From: Monocercomonoides exilis
Lineage: Eukaryota; Preaxostyla; Oxymonadida; Polymastigidae
Direction of reading: 5' to 3'
NCBI GenBank assembly: GCA_001643675.2
Contig: LSRY02000019.1
Span: 1,498,001-1,562,000 of the forward strand
DNA: 64,000 nucleotides
This document shows, in pieces, positions 46,041 to 56,559 of this stretch. Made by a program: the position numbers and the translations under genes. Within the stretch, counting starts at the first letter, position 1. Each line of letters starts with the position of its first letter. The notes under the pieces were generated by a model that was not told the DNA's origin, did no database searches, and saw only the letters and a list, made by a program, of their open reading frames with translations.

Positions 46041-47946
46041 TTTTTCTTTTAACATTTCATATTATTTCGCATTCGTTTGAATCAAAAGAGCTTTTTCGAA
46101 TTCTGATTTTTCGGAAATTGTTATTGTTAAGTCAGAAAAAGAAAGGAAACAAAAGAAGAAGGAGAGAGGAAGAATTTGATAACAATCAGAAAAGAGTCTT
46201 TTTTAGCAATACGTGTAACTCCGATTCATTCATTCTTCAACGCATTTTCCTTCACTTTAATTCTTATCTTCTCTTCTTCCTTTTCATTTTCCTCTTCATA
46301 TTCCTCTTCCTCCACCTCATCATTTTCCTTTTCCTCATTTTCATCCTCTTTCTCTTCGTTCTTTTTTTATCTTCTTTTTCTTCTTCATCATCCTCTTCTT
46401 CTGTTTTTTCTTCTTCAGCCAAACAAAAAACGAAAGAAGAAACAAAAGAAACAGTCAAAAAAGTGAATACAAAAGAGAAGGAAAAGCAAACACAGCTTGT
46501 AATTGATGAATGCAAAGAAGAAAAATCATTCTCTTCATGTTTTTCTTCAACGTCTCCATTGACTGTCTTATATATATACATGATAATCAGTGCAAATGAA
46601 GATGAGGATGATACAGAACAAAATTGAACATATAGCAAAGATGATAAAGAAGACAAAAGCTAAACCACTTCAGAGAGAAATGCTGAAACAGGTGAATAAG
46701 GTTCCATAACGTTTCAGATAGAAAGTGACAAAGATGGCGATTCGTTGAATTGAATGTACTGAGCCTCTTTCTTCTCATTAACAAACTTCCTCTTCATGTT
46801 CCTCATTTTCACTTCTCCTCATTTTCTCTTTTTGTTTCAAAACCTTTTTTATTTTATCCTTCTCTGTGTTCGCTTGTTCTTGTTTTAATTCGCTTGATGC
46901 TTCATTTGATTTCAATTGAAGAGAAAAGGAAACTTTTAGCTCTAAAGCGGATATGATGACTTTGAAATAGTTGAATTGAATCAAAACCTCCATCTGAACA
47001 AGAGGAGTACAAGGAAGAAGAAAAAAAGAGGAAAAAAAAAGAACAGTAAAATGTTTGAAAACTCTGATCAGATAAAAGGACGTTGTTTAAGTTGAAAGTA
47101 TGTTTGCAAATACAGGTTGTTGATATTGCAAAACTTATTCACATGAACACATCTTATTGAGGAGAGTGTCAATTCTGATAGCACAAGATAAATGGATTGG
47201 AGACGAACAGGCGGAATGCACAGAACCAAAAGAGAAAGAAATGATGTTGTGTCAATTTATGAAGCGTATGAATCGAAAACAGTTGCAGCAATTGACCTTC
47301 AATTCGCGATTTAAGAATAACTACAAATTTGTTAAAGCACAAATGTGTTTCATGATTCCTTTCTTCTTTTTCTTCACAATTATTGTATCATCGCCTTTTT
47401 TTCCCAATCAGATGTTTTAGTCACCATTCTTTCAATCTTCACTGGAGCTAATTTTCCGAATGGCATTATGATATCTTCTTCTTCAGTAATCTTTTAAAAG
47501 ATTGATCAGGAGTTTTATTCCAACTTTCAGAGCAGTTTTTTTCCAGTGAAAATTCAGAAAACCAGTCGAAAACAGACTTGTCAAATGGAAGAAAAAATGA
47601 AGCATGCGAAAGCGATCGAAGAAGCACAGAAAAAGGCAGCAAATGCGAAGAAGAAGAGAAAAAGGTGGAAAGAAGTGGATTTTGATAACTTCATTTGGAG
47701 TTTGTTTCATAATTAGAGGTAAGCAAGAATTTTACAACAAGTTTTCAATTGTGCAGTTTTAAAGCTTTTAATTCTGTTTTATTTCGAACTTGATCATCAG
47801 ATGCTTCAAAAATATCAAAAGTTCAATTGTTTCTTTTGAAATCCTAAAGCGCGTCATTCTTCGATCAGCTCCACCTCTGGATTCCTACACACACAAACCC
47901 ATAAGAACAAGCAGGTTTTCTGAAGATGATGTGATGAACGAACTTT
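46041..47946. other. Low-complexity and degraded sequence, no supported gene
   Basis: 46220-46440 is T/C-rich simple sequence. The rest has short scraps such as QAECTEPKEKEMMLCQFMKR (47210-47270). 47580-47715 and 47830-47950 show mildly protein-like frames (RTSRFSEDDVMNELSQY) that run into element P3. Confidence 0.35.
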
Positions 47947-47954
47947 CGCAATAT
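47947..47954. repeat. Left target-site duplication of element P3 (CGCAATAT)
   Basis: Identical to 51804-51811 and adjacent to the GGCATAGG terminus. Confidence 0.95.
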
Positions 47955-48163
47955 GGCATAGGTCTATTTTGTACCAGTTTGGAAAGACTTTTTAAAAATT
48001 TTTTATTAGCATATTATTAATTCTTATAATTATTGCAAGCAAACTGCTGATGGAAAAAGACGAAATTCTTCCATCAAAAAAATGATATTTTTTCAATTTT
48101 TTCTCAACCCATAATATTTTCCTATTGATCGCAAAGAATTAAAAATTTTATTTTTGACTTTGT
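47955..48163 (+). repeat. Left TIR of element P3
   Basis: Reverse complement of 51595-51803; similarity ends around TTTTTGACTTTG. Confidence 0.92.
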
Positions 48164-48590
48164 AAAGTTTTTTCATTAATTTTAAAAGTGTAATTTTTAT
48201 CAAAATTGTTTATGTTTATTAATTGTTTCCTAATATTGTTACAACACCATTCGTATGATGCTCTTTTCACAATATAACTTCACTAATGTTTTAATCATTT
48301 TCACAAGAATATAAATTGAAATCGCGTTATAAATATTATATAGCACTTAGATGTATTGAAGATTAGTGTGTATATGTTTAAAATAGTCGATGAATATTTT
48401 ATCAAACTGCCTTTAATTTTTAATTTTTTTGATTTGACTGAATAAGAAAAGACAGTTTAACTGGAGGAAGATCTCACGTGTTTGAGTGCTCATTCATTTC
48501 GTTCCCTTCAACTATTTCGAATGGCTGATGGATGAACTGTGAAACTGTTCCAACTGCATTAAAAATGCGGAGCATTCAGTTTATTTTCGT
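48164..48590. other. Inner non-coding stretch of element P3
   Basis: AT-rich, no ORF. Confidence 0.5.
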
Positions 48591-48599
48591 GCTCTGCAG

Positions 48600-49220
48600 T
48601 ATCATATGGCGGAGGAATGAGATTTGATCCAAACCAACAAACACCTCCAAGCAACAATCATTATTGTTATTTCTTCTTCTTCCATAATTGCAAATGCACA
48701 ACCACTTCCACTCGCTATGGCCACGATGTGAATTTTTGTGATGGAAACAATCTTTTTTCTTCGAACAATCCGTTTTATGAATCGTACACAACGAATACAA
48801 ATGAGAAGAGAGTGTGCTATTTATATAATACTTTTCAGGAAACACAATAGAAGGACTGGCTGAAGGAAGGGATGAAGGATCGGTATGTTGGGGTGAGTGG
48901 GGATGATTCGATTGAATTGTGTGGGATGAGTAAGGCAGCTCCGTGCAAGACAGTGGGGCATGCGGTGGAGTCGAGCATGGCGCAGCTGAGCTCGACAATC
49001 ACAGTGCTGGGTGGAAGGCCAGTGAGCGAAGGGACAACAATCAGTGTTGGGGAAAAAAAGATTTCTGTTGTTGGGAGAGGGAAAACAGTGAGTGTGATTG
49101 GGACAAATTCTCTCTCTTTGTTAGCACAACGTAAAGATAAGTTCTTCACTAGGTGTGCTTGTGATATCTGTTGGAGTCAAAATAATTATGCTGGCTGGAA
49201 TAACGGAAAATCCAAGGTCT
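48600..49220 (+). pseudogene. N-terminal piece of a beta-helix surface-protein gene, captured in P3
   Basis: A single frame reads MRFDPNQQTPPSNNHYCYFF, YGHDVNFCDGNNLFSSNNPF and YESYTTNTNEKRVCYLYN, then an in-frame TAG at 48848-48850, then MKDRYVGVSGDDSIELCGMS, KAAPCKTVGHAVESSMAQLS and VGEKKISVVGRGKTVSVIGT. The CGxSxAAPCKTV block with the following TITVLGG strand marks the pectin-lyase-like repeat start in this family. The piece ends after about 200 codons at TGA, with broken scraps (CNAIAANNCY-like) near 49260. There is no TM or kinase-like part. Confidence 0.65.
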
Positions 49221-49259
49221 GAAGAAGGTCATCAAATAAAATCATCCGTATTTGCGCTG

Positions 49260-50210
49260 GCAATGCCATAGCTGCCAATAACTGCTATTGAGGCGAAAAA
49301 TCAAAATTCTGTATCAGCCCCTCGTCTCCATGCTGCACCCCTCACAATCTTCGTTTCTATTGCTCCCATCGCCTTTTCCGATGTTTGAGTTCACCTAAGC
49401 ACTGGGATCTAGGAGAAAATTCTTCTGTTGCAAAATATCATCAACTGAGCCCTGCTGAGAAACAAAATGCGACATAAACACCACAGAATGTTTGACTTTA
49501 ACGGCTTTATCGAGGGACAAACAAAATGGCACACCTCTATCACATCAGCAGTAAAAAGATTGAAAAAAGAAAAAAAATAGAGCAACTCACAGACACACTT
49601 GCACATCCAGCTACAGCATTTTGAAGGCGGAGAATGTTGAAGGATGAATAACAAATATTATTCACGTACGGGCACAGCCAGATTTCCTTAACAACTCAGC
49701 AGTTCATCAGCTGTTCCACCTCAAAAATCGAATTTCACACTTCAGAAGGAGCTGTGTTCCATTCCTCCTCAATGAAAAAACAATTTTTTCAAGACACTTC
49801 GTCTTTTAACAAATAATTTTTAAAAACACAATACATTCATTAAACTTTTGTAAATCACTTTTATTAAAAATCACTTCAAAAATGGTGAAATGGTGGATTT
49901 AAAGTTTTCTATTTGAGGTGCTTCTCCAAAATTCAACTTAGAACCTTTGCAAAAGCGTTTATCTGTCAATGAAGTTTAAAAAGGGATTTTCTCAATGTGT
50001 TTCTCCTGTGTTTTTCGTTTTGTCTTCAGACGCCACGCTGAAACCTGGAAAAAAATAAGACAGTATGACCAAAGAATAAAAAAAATGTATAAATGAATTG
50101 TTATTGAAGATTTGAAAAAAGATAACTACAAAGTTATTTTAATACAAAAAAATCAAGATGACAGAATTTGAATATAATGAAATCATTGTCTCAGAAGTTT
50201 TAACTGGCCA
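49260..50210. other. Region inside P3 without a supported gene
   Basis: 49260-49420 has further surface-protein-like scraps. 49780-50200 is AT-rich and empty. Confidence 0.4.
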
Positions 50211-50890
50211 ATGATGTTACCACGTCTCTTTTCTGTATTCTGTATATCAAATGCCTCTTTGTCCTTGCATTTTTCTTTCCTCCTCTTCATCTTCCTTCTT
50301 CTCTTCTCTTTCAGTTACACTCTATTGTTTCCAAATTCTCTTTCTCCATCTCCATTTCCTTTCTTAAATTTCCAAAAGCTACGTCCTCCAGCCTATATTT
50401 CCTGTTGCGTTAGCGCCTTCATCCACCACCACTCCATGGAGAGAATATTTATCCAATATCTTCTCAACTTTTCTGCTTGTTTCGAAAGATCTCATCCTGG
50501 CCTCAGGTTTGCTTCCAACAGCCCCCAATTTGTCCTTCCATCTTTTATCTCTTATCTTCAATTTTCTATTTCCAACATCTCAGCTCCAGAACACACACAG
50601 CTTTTCATCTATGTCCAATTTCAAAACAAAGATCAAGTGTTCTGGACATATTTATCTTCACGCATTGGTTCTTCATTGTTACCAAGAATTTTTCTGCTTT
50701 ATCTCGTCCATTCTTTCCTCTCGCATTTCATTTCAATAAATTCCTCTCATCCATCCTCTTCACATTCTCTCCCAAATTATCTTTTTCGCTGCTTGCTATC
50801 TCCCATCCTATTAAAATCCTTTCTTTCAAAAACAGCGTTAAGTCGATCTTTCATCGTATCTGCTGTTCAACGTGGAATATAAAAAAGATA
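50211..50890 (-). pseudogene. Gene piece of unknown identity captured in P3
   Basis: Minus-strand text in one frame with three stops reads KIDLTLFLKERILIGWEIAS, RVKRMDERNLLK and ARGKNGRDKAEKFLVTMKNQ, then CVKINMSRTLDLCFEIGHR. In a second frame it reads KDKLGAVGSKPEARMRSFET, KVEKILDKYSLHGVVVDEGA. It is protein-like and GC-richer than the TE sequence. The plus strand has an overlapping 223-codon ORF, but it is S/F/L-rich as expected for the antisense of charged coding text. Family not recognised. Confidence 0.38.
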
Positions 50891-50976
50891 ATAAAAATCA
50901 CAATTTGAATTCATTATAAAAATATATTTTTTGAAATCAACAATAGAATTACCTTTGAAAAGTGTTGTTTTCTATA

Positions 50977-51426
50977 CAGTCAAAACCGGATATAATCACG
51001 TCGAATATAATCACATTCGCCTATAGTCACATTTTTCGATGCACCGACATTTTTTGCTAGTTTTTCATTCATTTTTCATCGCATATAATCACAGGGATAA
51101 TAATATATAATCACATTTTTAATTATAATGGGTGACTTTTTCAATGAAAAATCGATTTTTTGACCAAAAATCTCAAATTTTCGCGTTTTCAAAAATGTAC
51201 TCAAATTAGTTAAAATAATATGCATTATCGCAAAAAATTAATTTCGCAAGTGAAAAATGAGTTTTAATGAAGAATTTTCAAAAATGAAAAAATCGACCCA
51301 AAATTAATTAATTAATTAATTAATTTTTATTATTTTCTGTGTAAAGCAGCATCGTGTATAATCACAATCGGATATAGTCACAAAAAGTTGTGCAAAAACC
51401 GATGTGATTATATCCGGTTTAGACTG
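50977..51426. mobile_element. MITE (pogo/Tigger-like), nested in P3
   Basis: The 450-bp unit has ends CAGTCAAAACCGGATATAAT and the inverted ...CCGGTTTAGACTG, flanked by TA on both sides. The interior is an imperfect palindrome rich in TATAATCACA repeats around a TTAA-repeat centre (51306-51327). CAGT termini with TA duplications are typical of the pogo/Tigger branch of Tc1-mariner. It is non-coding. Confidence 0.88.
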
Positions 51427-51594
51427 TATTGTACAAAATACAACTACAATTGTGTATGCACAATAAAAAATTTCAAACATTGAATCAGCTGAAAATTATC
51501 AAATGAAAAATAATACTTGTAAAAATTAACTTGTGAAAACAGCGATAATATAATTTCTTCTCCAATTATTGCATTGAACAGTTGCTTTGAGCTT

Positions 51595-51803
51595 TCAAAG
51601 TCAAAAATAAAATTTTTAATTCTTTGCGATCAATAGGAAAATATTATGGGTTGAGAAAAAATTGAAAAAATATCATTTTTTTGATGGAAGAATTTCGTCT
51701 TTTTCCATCAGCAGTTTGCTTGCAATAATTATAAGAATTAATAATATGCTAATAAAAAATTTTTAAAAAGTCTTTCCAAACTGGTACAAAATAGACCTAT
51801 GCC
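51595..51803 (-). repeat. Right TIR of element P3
   Basis: Mirror of 47955-48163, ending ...AGACCTATGCC. Confidence 0.92.
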
Positions 51804-51811
51804 CGCAATAT
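51804..51811. repeat. Right target-site duplication of element P3 (CGCAATAT)
   Basis: Identical to 47947-47954. Confidence 0.95.
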
Positions 51812-52100
51812 TCATCCACGGCATTGGGTGATTTAAGTTTCATGATTTGTGGAGGGATAGCCAGAGGTCTGGGAAGGAGAGGGATGATTGGATTAGCAGA
51901 ACTGGAGTTGTGAATCGAATGGAACATCAGCACGTTGCGCATTCAGTCCGATTGCAAATGAATACAAATCAGAATTCTCATGGAACTTGAATGAAAGGAA
52001 AATGAATGTGGAAAAAAAGAAAAAGAAAATAAAAATAAGGTTATCAATATTTATTTTACTTTCTTACTGTTATTTTCTTCTTGTTTCTTTCTTTTGTTTT

Positions 52101-52240
52101 GTATTGTATTGTATTGTATTGTATTGTATTGTATTGTATTGTATTGTATTGTATTGTTTTGTTTTGTTTTGTTTTGTTTTGTTTTGTTTTGTTTTGTTTT
52201 GTTTTGTTTTGTTTTGTTTTGTTTTGTTTTGTTTTGTTTT
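52101..52240. repeat. Pentanucleotide microsatellite, (GTATT)n then (GTTTT)n
   Basis: About 11 units of GTATT (52101-52155) pass without a break into about 17 units of GTTTT (52156-52240). The overlapping ORF is a translation of the repeat. Confidence 0.98.
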
Positions 52241-53985
52241 TACAAATTCAAAATTGAAGCATTCTCAAAATATTTCAGTATCAAAAATCCAGAAGATTAT
52301 TGATTATTTATTATATTGTGAAATGAGAAAGTATAAAAATCACATTTTTGATCAGCTAATTTCAATGCATTTCCTTAGTCGATCATGGAATAATTAGACT
52401 GATTTTTGTGTGTGAGAAAATATTTGTTCCCAACTACTTGAAATGATTATGATTCATTGAAACTTGCTATTAATTCTTTATTTCCTTCTTTTTCCATTTG
52501 TTAGAAAAAATCCATTTTTGAAGGCTTATTTACGCTTTGCCAATTTGATTAACTTGTGTTCCTTTCAATCTCTAATTAACGTTCATAAAATATTCTAGAT
52601 ATTCATATGTCACATTGAAATGCTATGCTGTTTGTTTTCACTAATCCAAAACAACAAAATAAGTTCGGTTTATCAGCAAGGCATCAACTAATATGTGTTC
52701 GGTCAAGCGGACTCTTCTCATCTGTTAAATGTTGAAATAACAGATTTCTATGAAATGATTAATAACCTTATTTAATGATTAAATCATATTGTGAGTGAAT
52801 CCAGAATATTCTAAATTCCATAAACGGTGAATAAGAAATACAAAACAAAAACGCTCAAAACCTTTGTTTTCTTGTTATCTCTTCATTCGTTTCATTTTCT
52901 TATTCAAATGATAGATTCATCACCTTTTTCACTTTTATCAACAACTCATACATTCTTTTTCTGCCATTCTTTCAAATTTCGAAATTTTCTCTTTCATATT
53001 CAATATTTCTCTTGAAAGATCTATTTATTGAAAAAAATAAAAATAATTCTTCTTTCTTTTCAATAAACTCTTCAGTATTCAAACACAGAAAAGCAAATGA
53101 TTTGGACAAACCAATTATTGCATTTTTAACAAGAAATCCTTGCTGAATCCAAATGCTCTATGTCAATTTCGCTTTTCGCATCCTCAGCAACCACAGAAAT
53201 GATGGTTTCTTTTTATCGTTCAAATGAATGACTTGAAGAAAAATATTTTCTGAAATACAATATTTAGAAAAAAATTTAATATATATCATATTTGATCAAA
53301 GCCAAAAATAAATGAAAAAAAAAATTTAAAAACATCAAAATGAATAGGAAATGAAAAGAAAATACCAAAAACAACATATTGAATTCGATTAAAATAGAAA
53401 AACATTGTTGATTTGTTGCAAAATTCAAGGACCGAAAAATTGTATGATTTCAAAAATAATGACCCATATATTCGGATAAACTTGAATAATCTCATTTTTC
53501 CGAGTTTCATTGAAAAGAAAATACTATATTTTTTATTTATATCTATTAGCTTGATGATTATTAAAAACAATTCATATATAGGTTACTCTTTTTGAAAAGC
53601 CACAAATGTTCTTTATCTGGATTTATATAAAAATACACATTATTTGATCAGTTTTTTCAACCAATCCTTCAAGCTTCAATGCTTATTTAAGGAATTTATT
53701 CAAACCTATTTAATGTTAGAATAAGTACATCCTGGAAAAGTTTGATTGATTTGAAGCAAAAATTGTTCAAATAAGGTGTGCTTTTATTTAACACACATAT
53801 TACACATTTGTCACTTTTCGAAAAGAGTTTCACTTTCATAAAAACAAATTGAGGGAATAACTGGGAATTTTGGTTGTAAAACAATCATAGGTGAAAAGAT
53901 ACTCAACCGACACAATTGATCTTGATAATAATTACTCAGATTAAGGATCATTATTATTTTATTTGCAAATGGGTGATTATTTTTA
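52241..53985. other. AT-rich region with no supported gene
   Basis: No coding texture. A block ATGATTTCAAAAATAATGAC followed by CCATATA at 53447 resembles the inverted pair near 35260 and 35500. Confidence 0.45.
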
Positions 53986-53987
53986 TA

Positions 53988-54439
53988 CAGTCTAAACCGG
54001 ATATAATCACATCGGTTTTTGCACAACTTTTTGTGACTATATCCGATAGTGATTATACATGATGATTTTTTACACAGAAAAAAATAAAAATTAATTTTAA
54101 TAATAATAAATTTTGGGTCGATTTTTATATTTTTGGAAATTCTTCATAAAAACGCATTTTTCACATGCGAAATTAATTTTTTTCGTAAATACATATTATT
54201 TTGACTTATTTGAGCACATTTTTGAAAAAGCGAAATATTGAGATTTTTGATCAAAAAATCGATTTTTCAATGAAAAATCCACACATAATGAAAAAAATTG
54301 TGATTATATATTTTCTTCCCTGTGATTATGTGCAATGAAAAATGAATGAAAAACAAGCAAAAAATGTCGGTGCATGGAAAATTGTGACTATATATACGAA
54401 TGTGATTATATTCGATGTGATTATATCCGGTTTAGACTG
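53988..54439. mobile_element. MITE (pogo/Tigger-like), second copy
   Basis: The 452-bp unit has ends CAGTCTAAACCGGATATAAT and ...ATCCGGTTTAGACTG, with TA on both sides. It is the same family as 50977-51426, with the same internal TATAATCACA repeats and a GGGTCGATTTTT block, but diverged by scattered substitutions. Confidence 0.9.
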
Positions 54440-54441
54440 TA

Positions 54442-55780
54442 ATCGAATAATTTCATTCAAACATTTCGGTGCAATAATATTTCTTGAATATCAATAAACA
54501 AAAATTGAAAAGTGAAAAGGCTTATTTAATTCATTTAAATCTTTGATTCGGAAAAACCATCAGTTTTAAAAAACAATTATGATGCTTTTTCTCTTTTGAA
54601 TTTAATTTTTTCTTTCAAAAAACTGACAATCTTTGATAAAAAAAAAAAAGACACAATTTTTAAAATGATCACACATATGATCGAATGTGCATGGTCGCAA
54701 TTTTGAAAATTTATATTAACAACAGAAATACGAGATCGGTTCATAGATGACAGGATTGCAGAATTCATTTTTCTCAAAAGAATGAATCTGGATTTCAACG
54801 TAATTTTTTCAAAAATATTAATTGTTTAAAAAAAAATTATAAAACCCTTAATGAAAAAAAGATAATAGTGATTCTAAAAATTCAGGTGAGGAATCAAGTT
54901 CAGATGAATTATATGTTGTTGAGGACCCTATTTATTATGATTCTGAATCAAAAGAAACTGAAGACTGAACAAGTGCATCCGAATATAAAGATCACAAATA
55001 GAAATTTTAAATTGTATCTTTTTTTGAATAACGTTTCAATTTATCAAATAACGACAAAAAAACATTTTCTCTCATCAATATTTTTTTTATTTTAATGTCT
55101 TTTATCAAAATACTCAAAAATGCGTTTATTAAAAGTTGTCGGTTGAGTCCACTCTTTCCCAATCATCAATGGTTGTTGAGAAAATGCAACTGTTCACAGT
55201 TATTGAAAGTGTCCACCATCACTGGTACTAACTTTACCAAAATAAAAGCAAACCTTTTTTATATGAGTTCAAACAGAACGGTTTTTTGGAATGGATAAAA
55301 ATCTCATATTTCTGTTCGAATTTTTATTTTGGTTCACCTAATTTTACAGGAATTGACAATTATTCGTGCCAATGTTATTCAAATGTTCATTGTGAAAGAG
55401 AAAAGTTTGAAACAAAAACGAACCTGAATGCAAAATTTATCATTTCACATGAAAAGAAAACAACTGTGATTTTTCAACAAAAATTGGCCATTATAATTTT
55501 TAACTTGGGTGAGTTTTTTTGAAAAGTCGCAAATGCTTAATTAACAAATAAAAAAATTTTTTTCTAATTTGCTCAAATTATCGTTTCCACTTTAAATCTT
55601 CTTAAGAATGTGTGAAATAACATTATCCAGAAATAGATTCCATATTAGAGAAGTTTGTTGCATGTTAACAAAACATTTGACCAAAATATGAAATTTTTGA
55701 TTTATTCGAAAATTAAACATTTGCGACTTTTCAAAAAGAATTTCCCACTTTGAAATAAAAAACCAAAAAATTCATAAACG

Positions 55781-55816
<36 letters not shown>

Positions 55817-56559
55817 TCAACGCTTTTTTTTCGTTCCAGAACAGAAGCGTCAAAGTCAAATACAAAAAAGAAAAGGAAAATCAATAAATAATAAAATGGA
55901 AAAAATAGAACGAATTGAAAAGAAAACAGTCTTTTGAAATCTTTAAGTGTTGTTGGTTGATTTGATGTATTGTTTTGAAAAAGTTGATCTCTTACAATGG
56001 CTTAAATTTGTTCATTAAAGAACATGTAAAGAAAGTTTTTGTTCAAATTTTAATAAAAGATATCAGAAATGGATAGATTTCATTTCGATTGAAATAAAGA
56101 AGGAATACTCATAATACCATTATTCAAAAAAAAAAAAAAAATAAAAAAAATAAACGGTAATTAATCCATTGCAAAAGCAAACCCAACATATGAAGAATGC
56201 TGAAAGCTATTTCAAAAATACAAAATAATTGCAAAATCTATATTTATACAATTTGTCACATTCAATAGCTAGCAAGAAGTTTTTTATCTTTCGAGCATGC
56301 TCTCTAAAAATTATGCTTTATATTTTGAAAATGCAACTCATTTTCATTCTTTCACAATACTAATGTGAAATCAAAAAGTAAAGCCCTACTACAGCTGAAT
56401 GATTTGCAAGACTTGAAATTAATCTTCTTTCCCGACATACATAACAAATCAAAATGAGAAGATGATTTCATTTTGCATCATATCTGAATTGAATCCAGCT
56501 TACTAAAAATGTGAAAATCTAACATAATTTTTGTTTCATTCTAAGAATAAATCAGCTTT
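54442..56559. other. AT-rich region with no supported gene
   Basis: Short K/N/F/I-rich frames only. It contains a 33-base A run at 55781-55813 and A-rich tracts near 56130. Confidence 0.45.

Larger units (their letters stand above)
47955..51803. mobile_element. Element P3: GGCATAGG-family transposon with captured gene pieces
   Basis: The 3849-bp unit begins GGCATAGGTCTATTTTG and ends with its reverse complement. Nearly identical TIRs are about 209 bp (47955-48163 and 51595-51803), and the 8-bp flanking repeats are perfect. The interior carries a 5' piece of a surface-protein gene (48600-49200, plus), another gene piece (50211-50890, minus), and a nested MITE (50977-51426). There is no transposase. 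The TIR is diverged from P1 and P2 apart from the terminal 9 bases and an ACCCATAA block, so this is a separate subfamily. Confidence 0.93.

Noticed and set aside
46176-46656. Ser/Phe-rich and acidic ORFs on both strands
   Set aside because: Both are frames of the same TTC/TCC repeat tract.
50211-50882. 223-codon plus-strand ORF as a gene
   Set aside because: The minus strand carries charged, protein-like text; the plus ORF is its S/F/L-rich antisense.
52094-52303. Protein made of CFVLF repeats
   Set aside because: Direct translation of the GTATT/GTTTT microsatellite.
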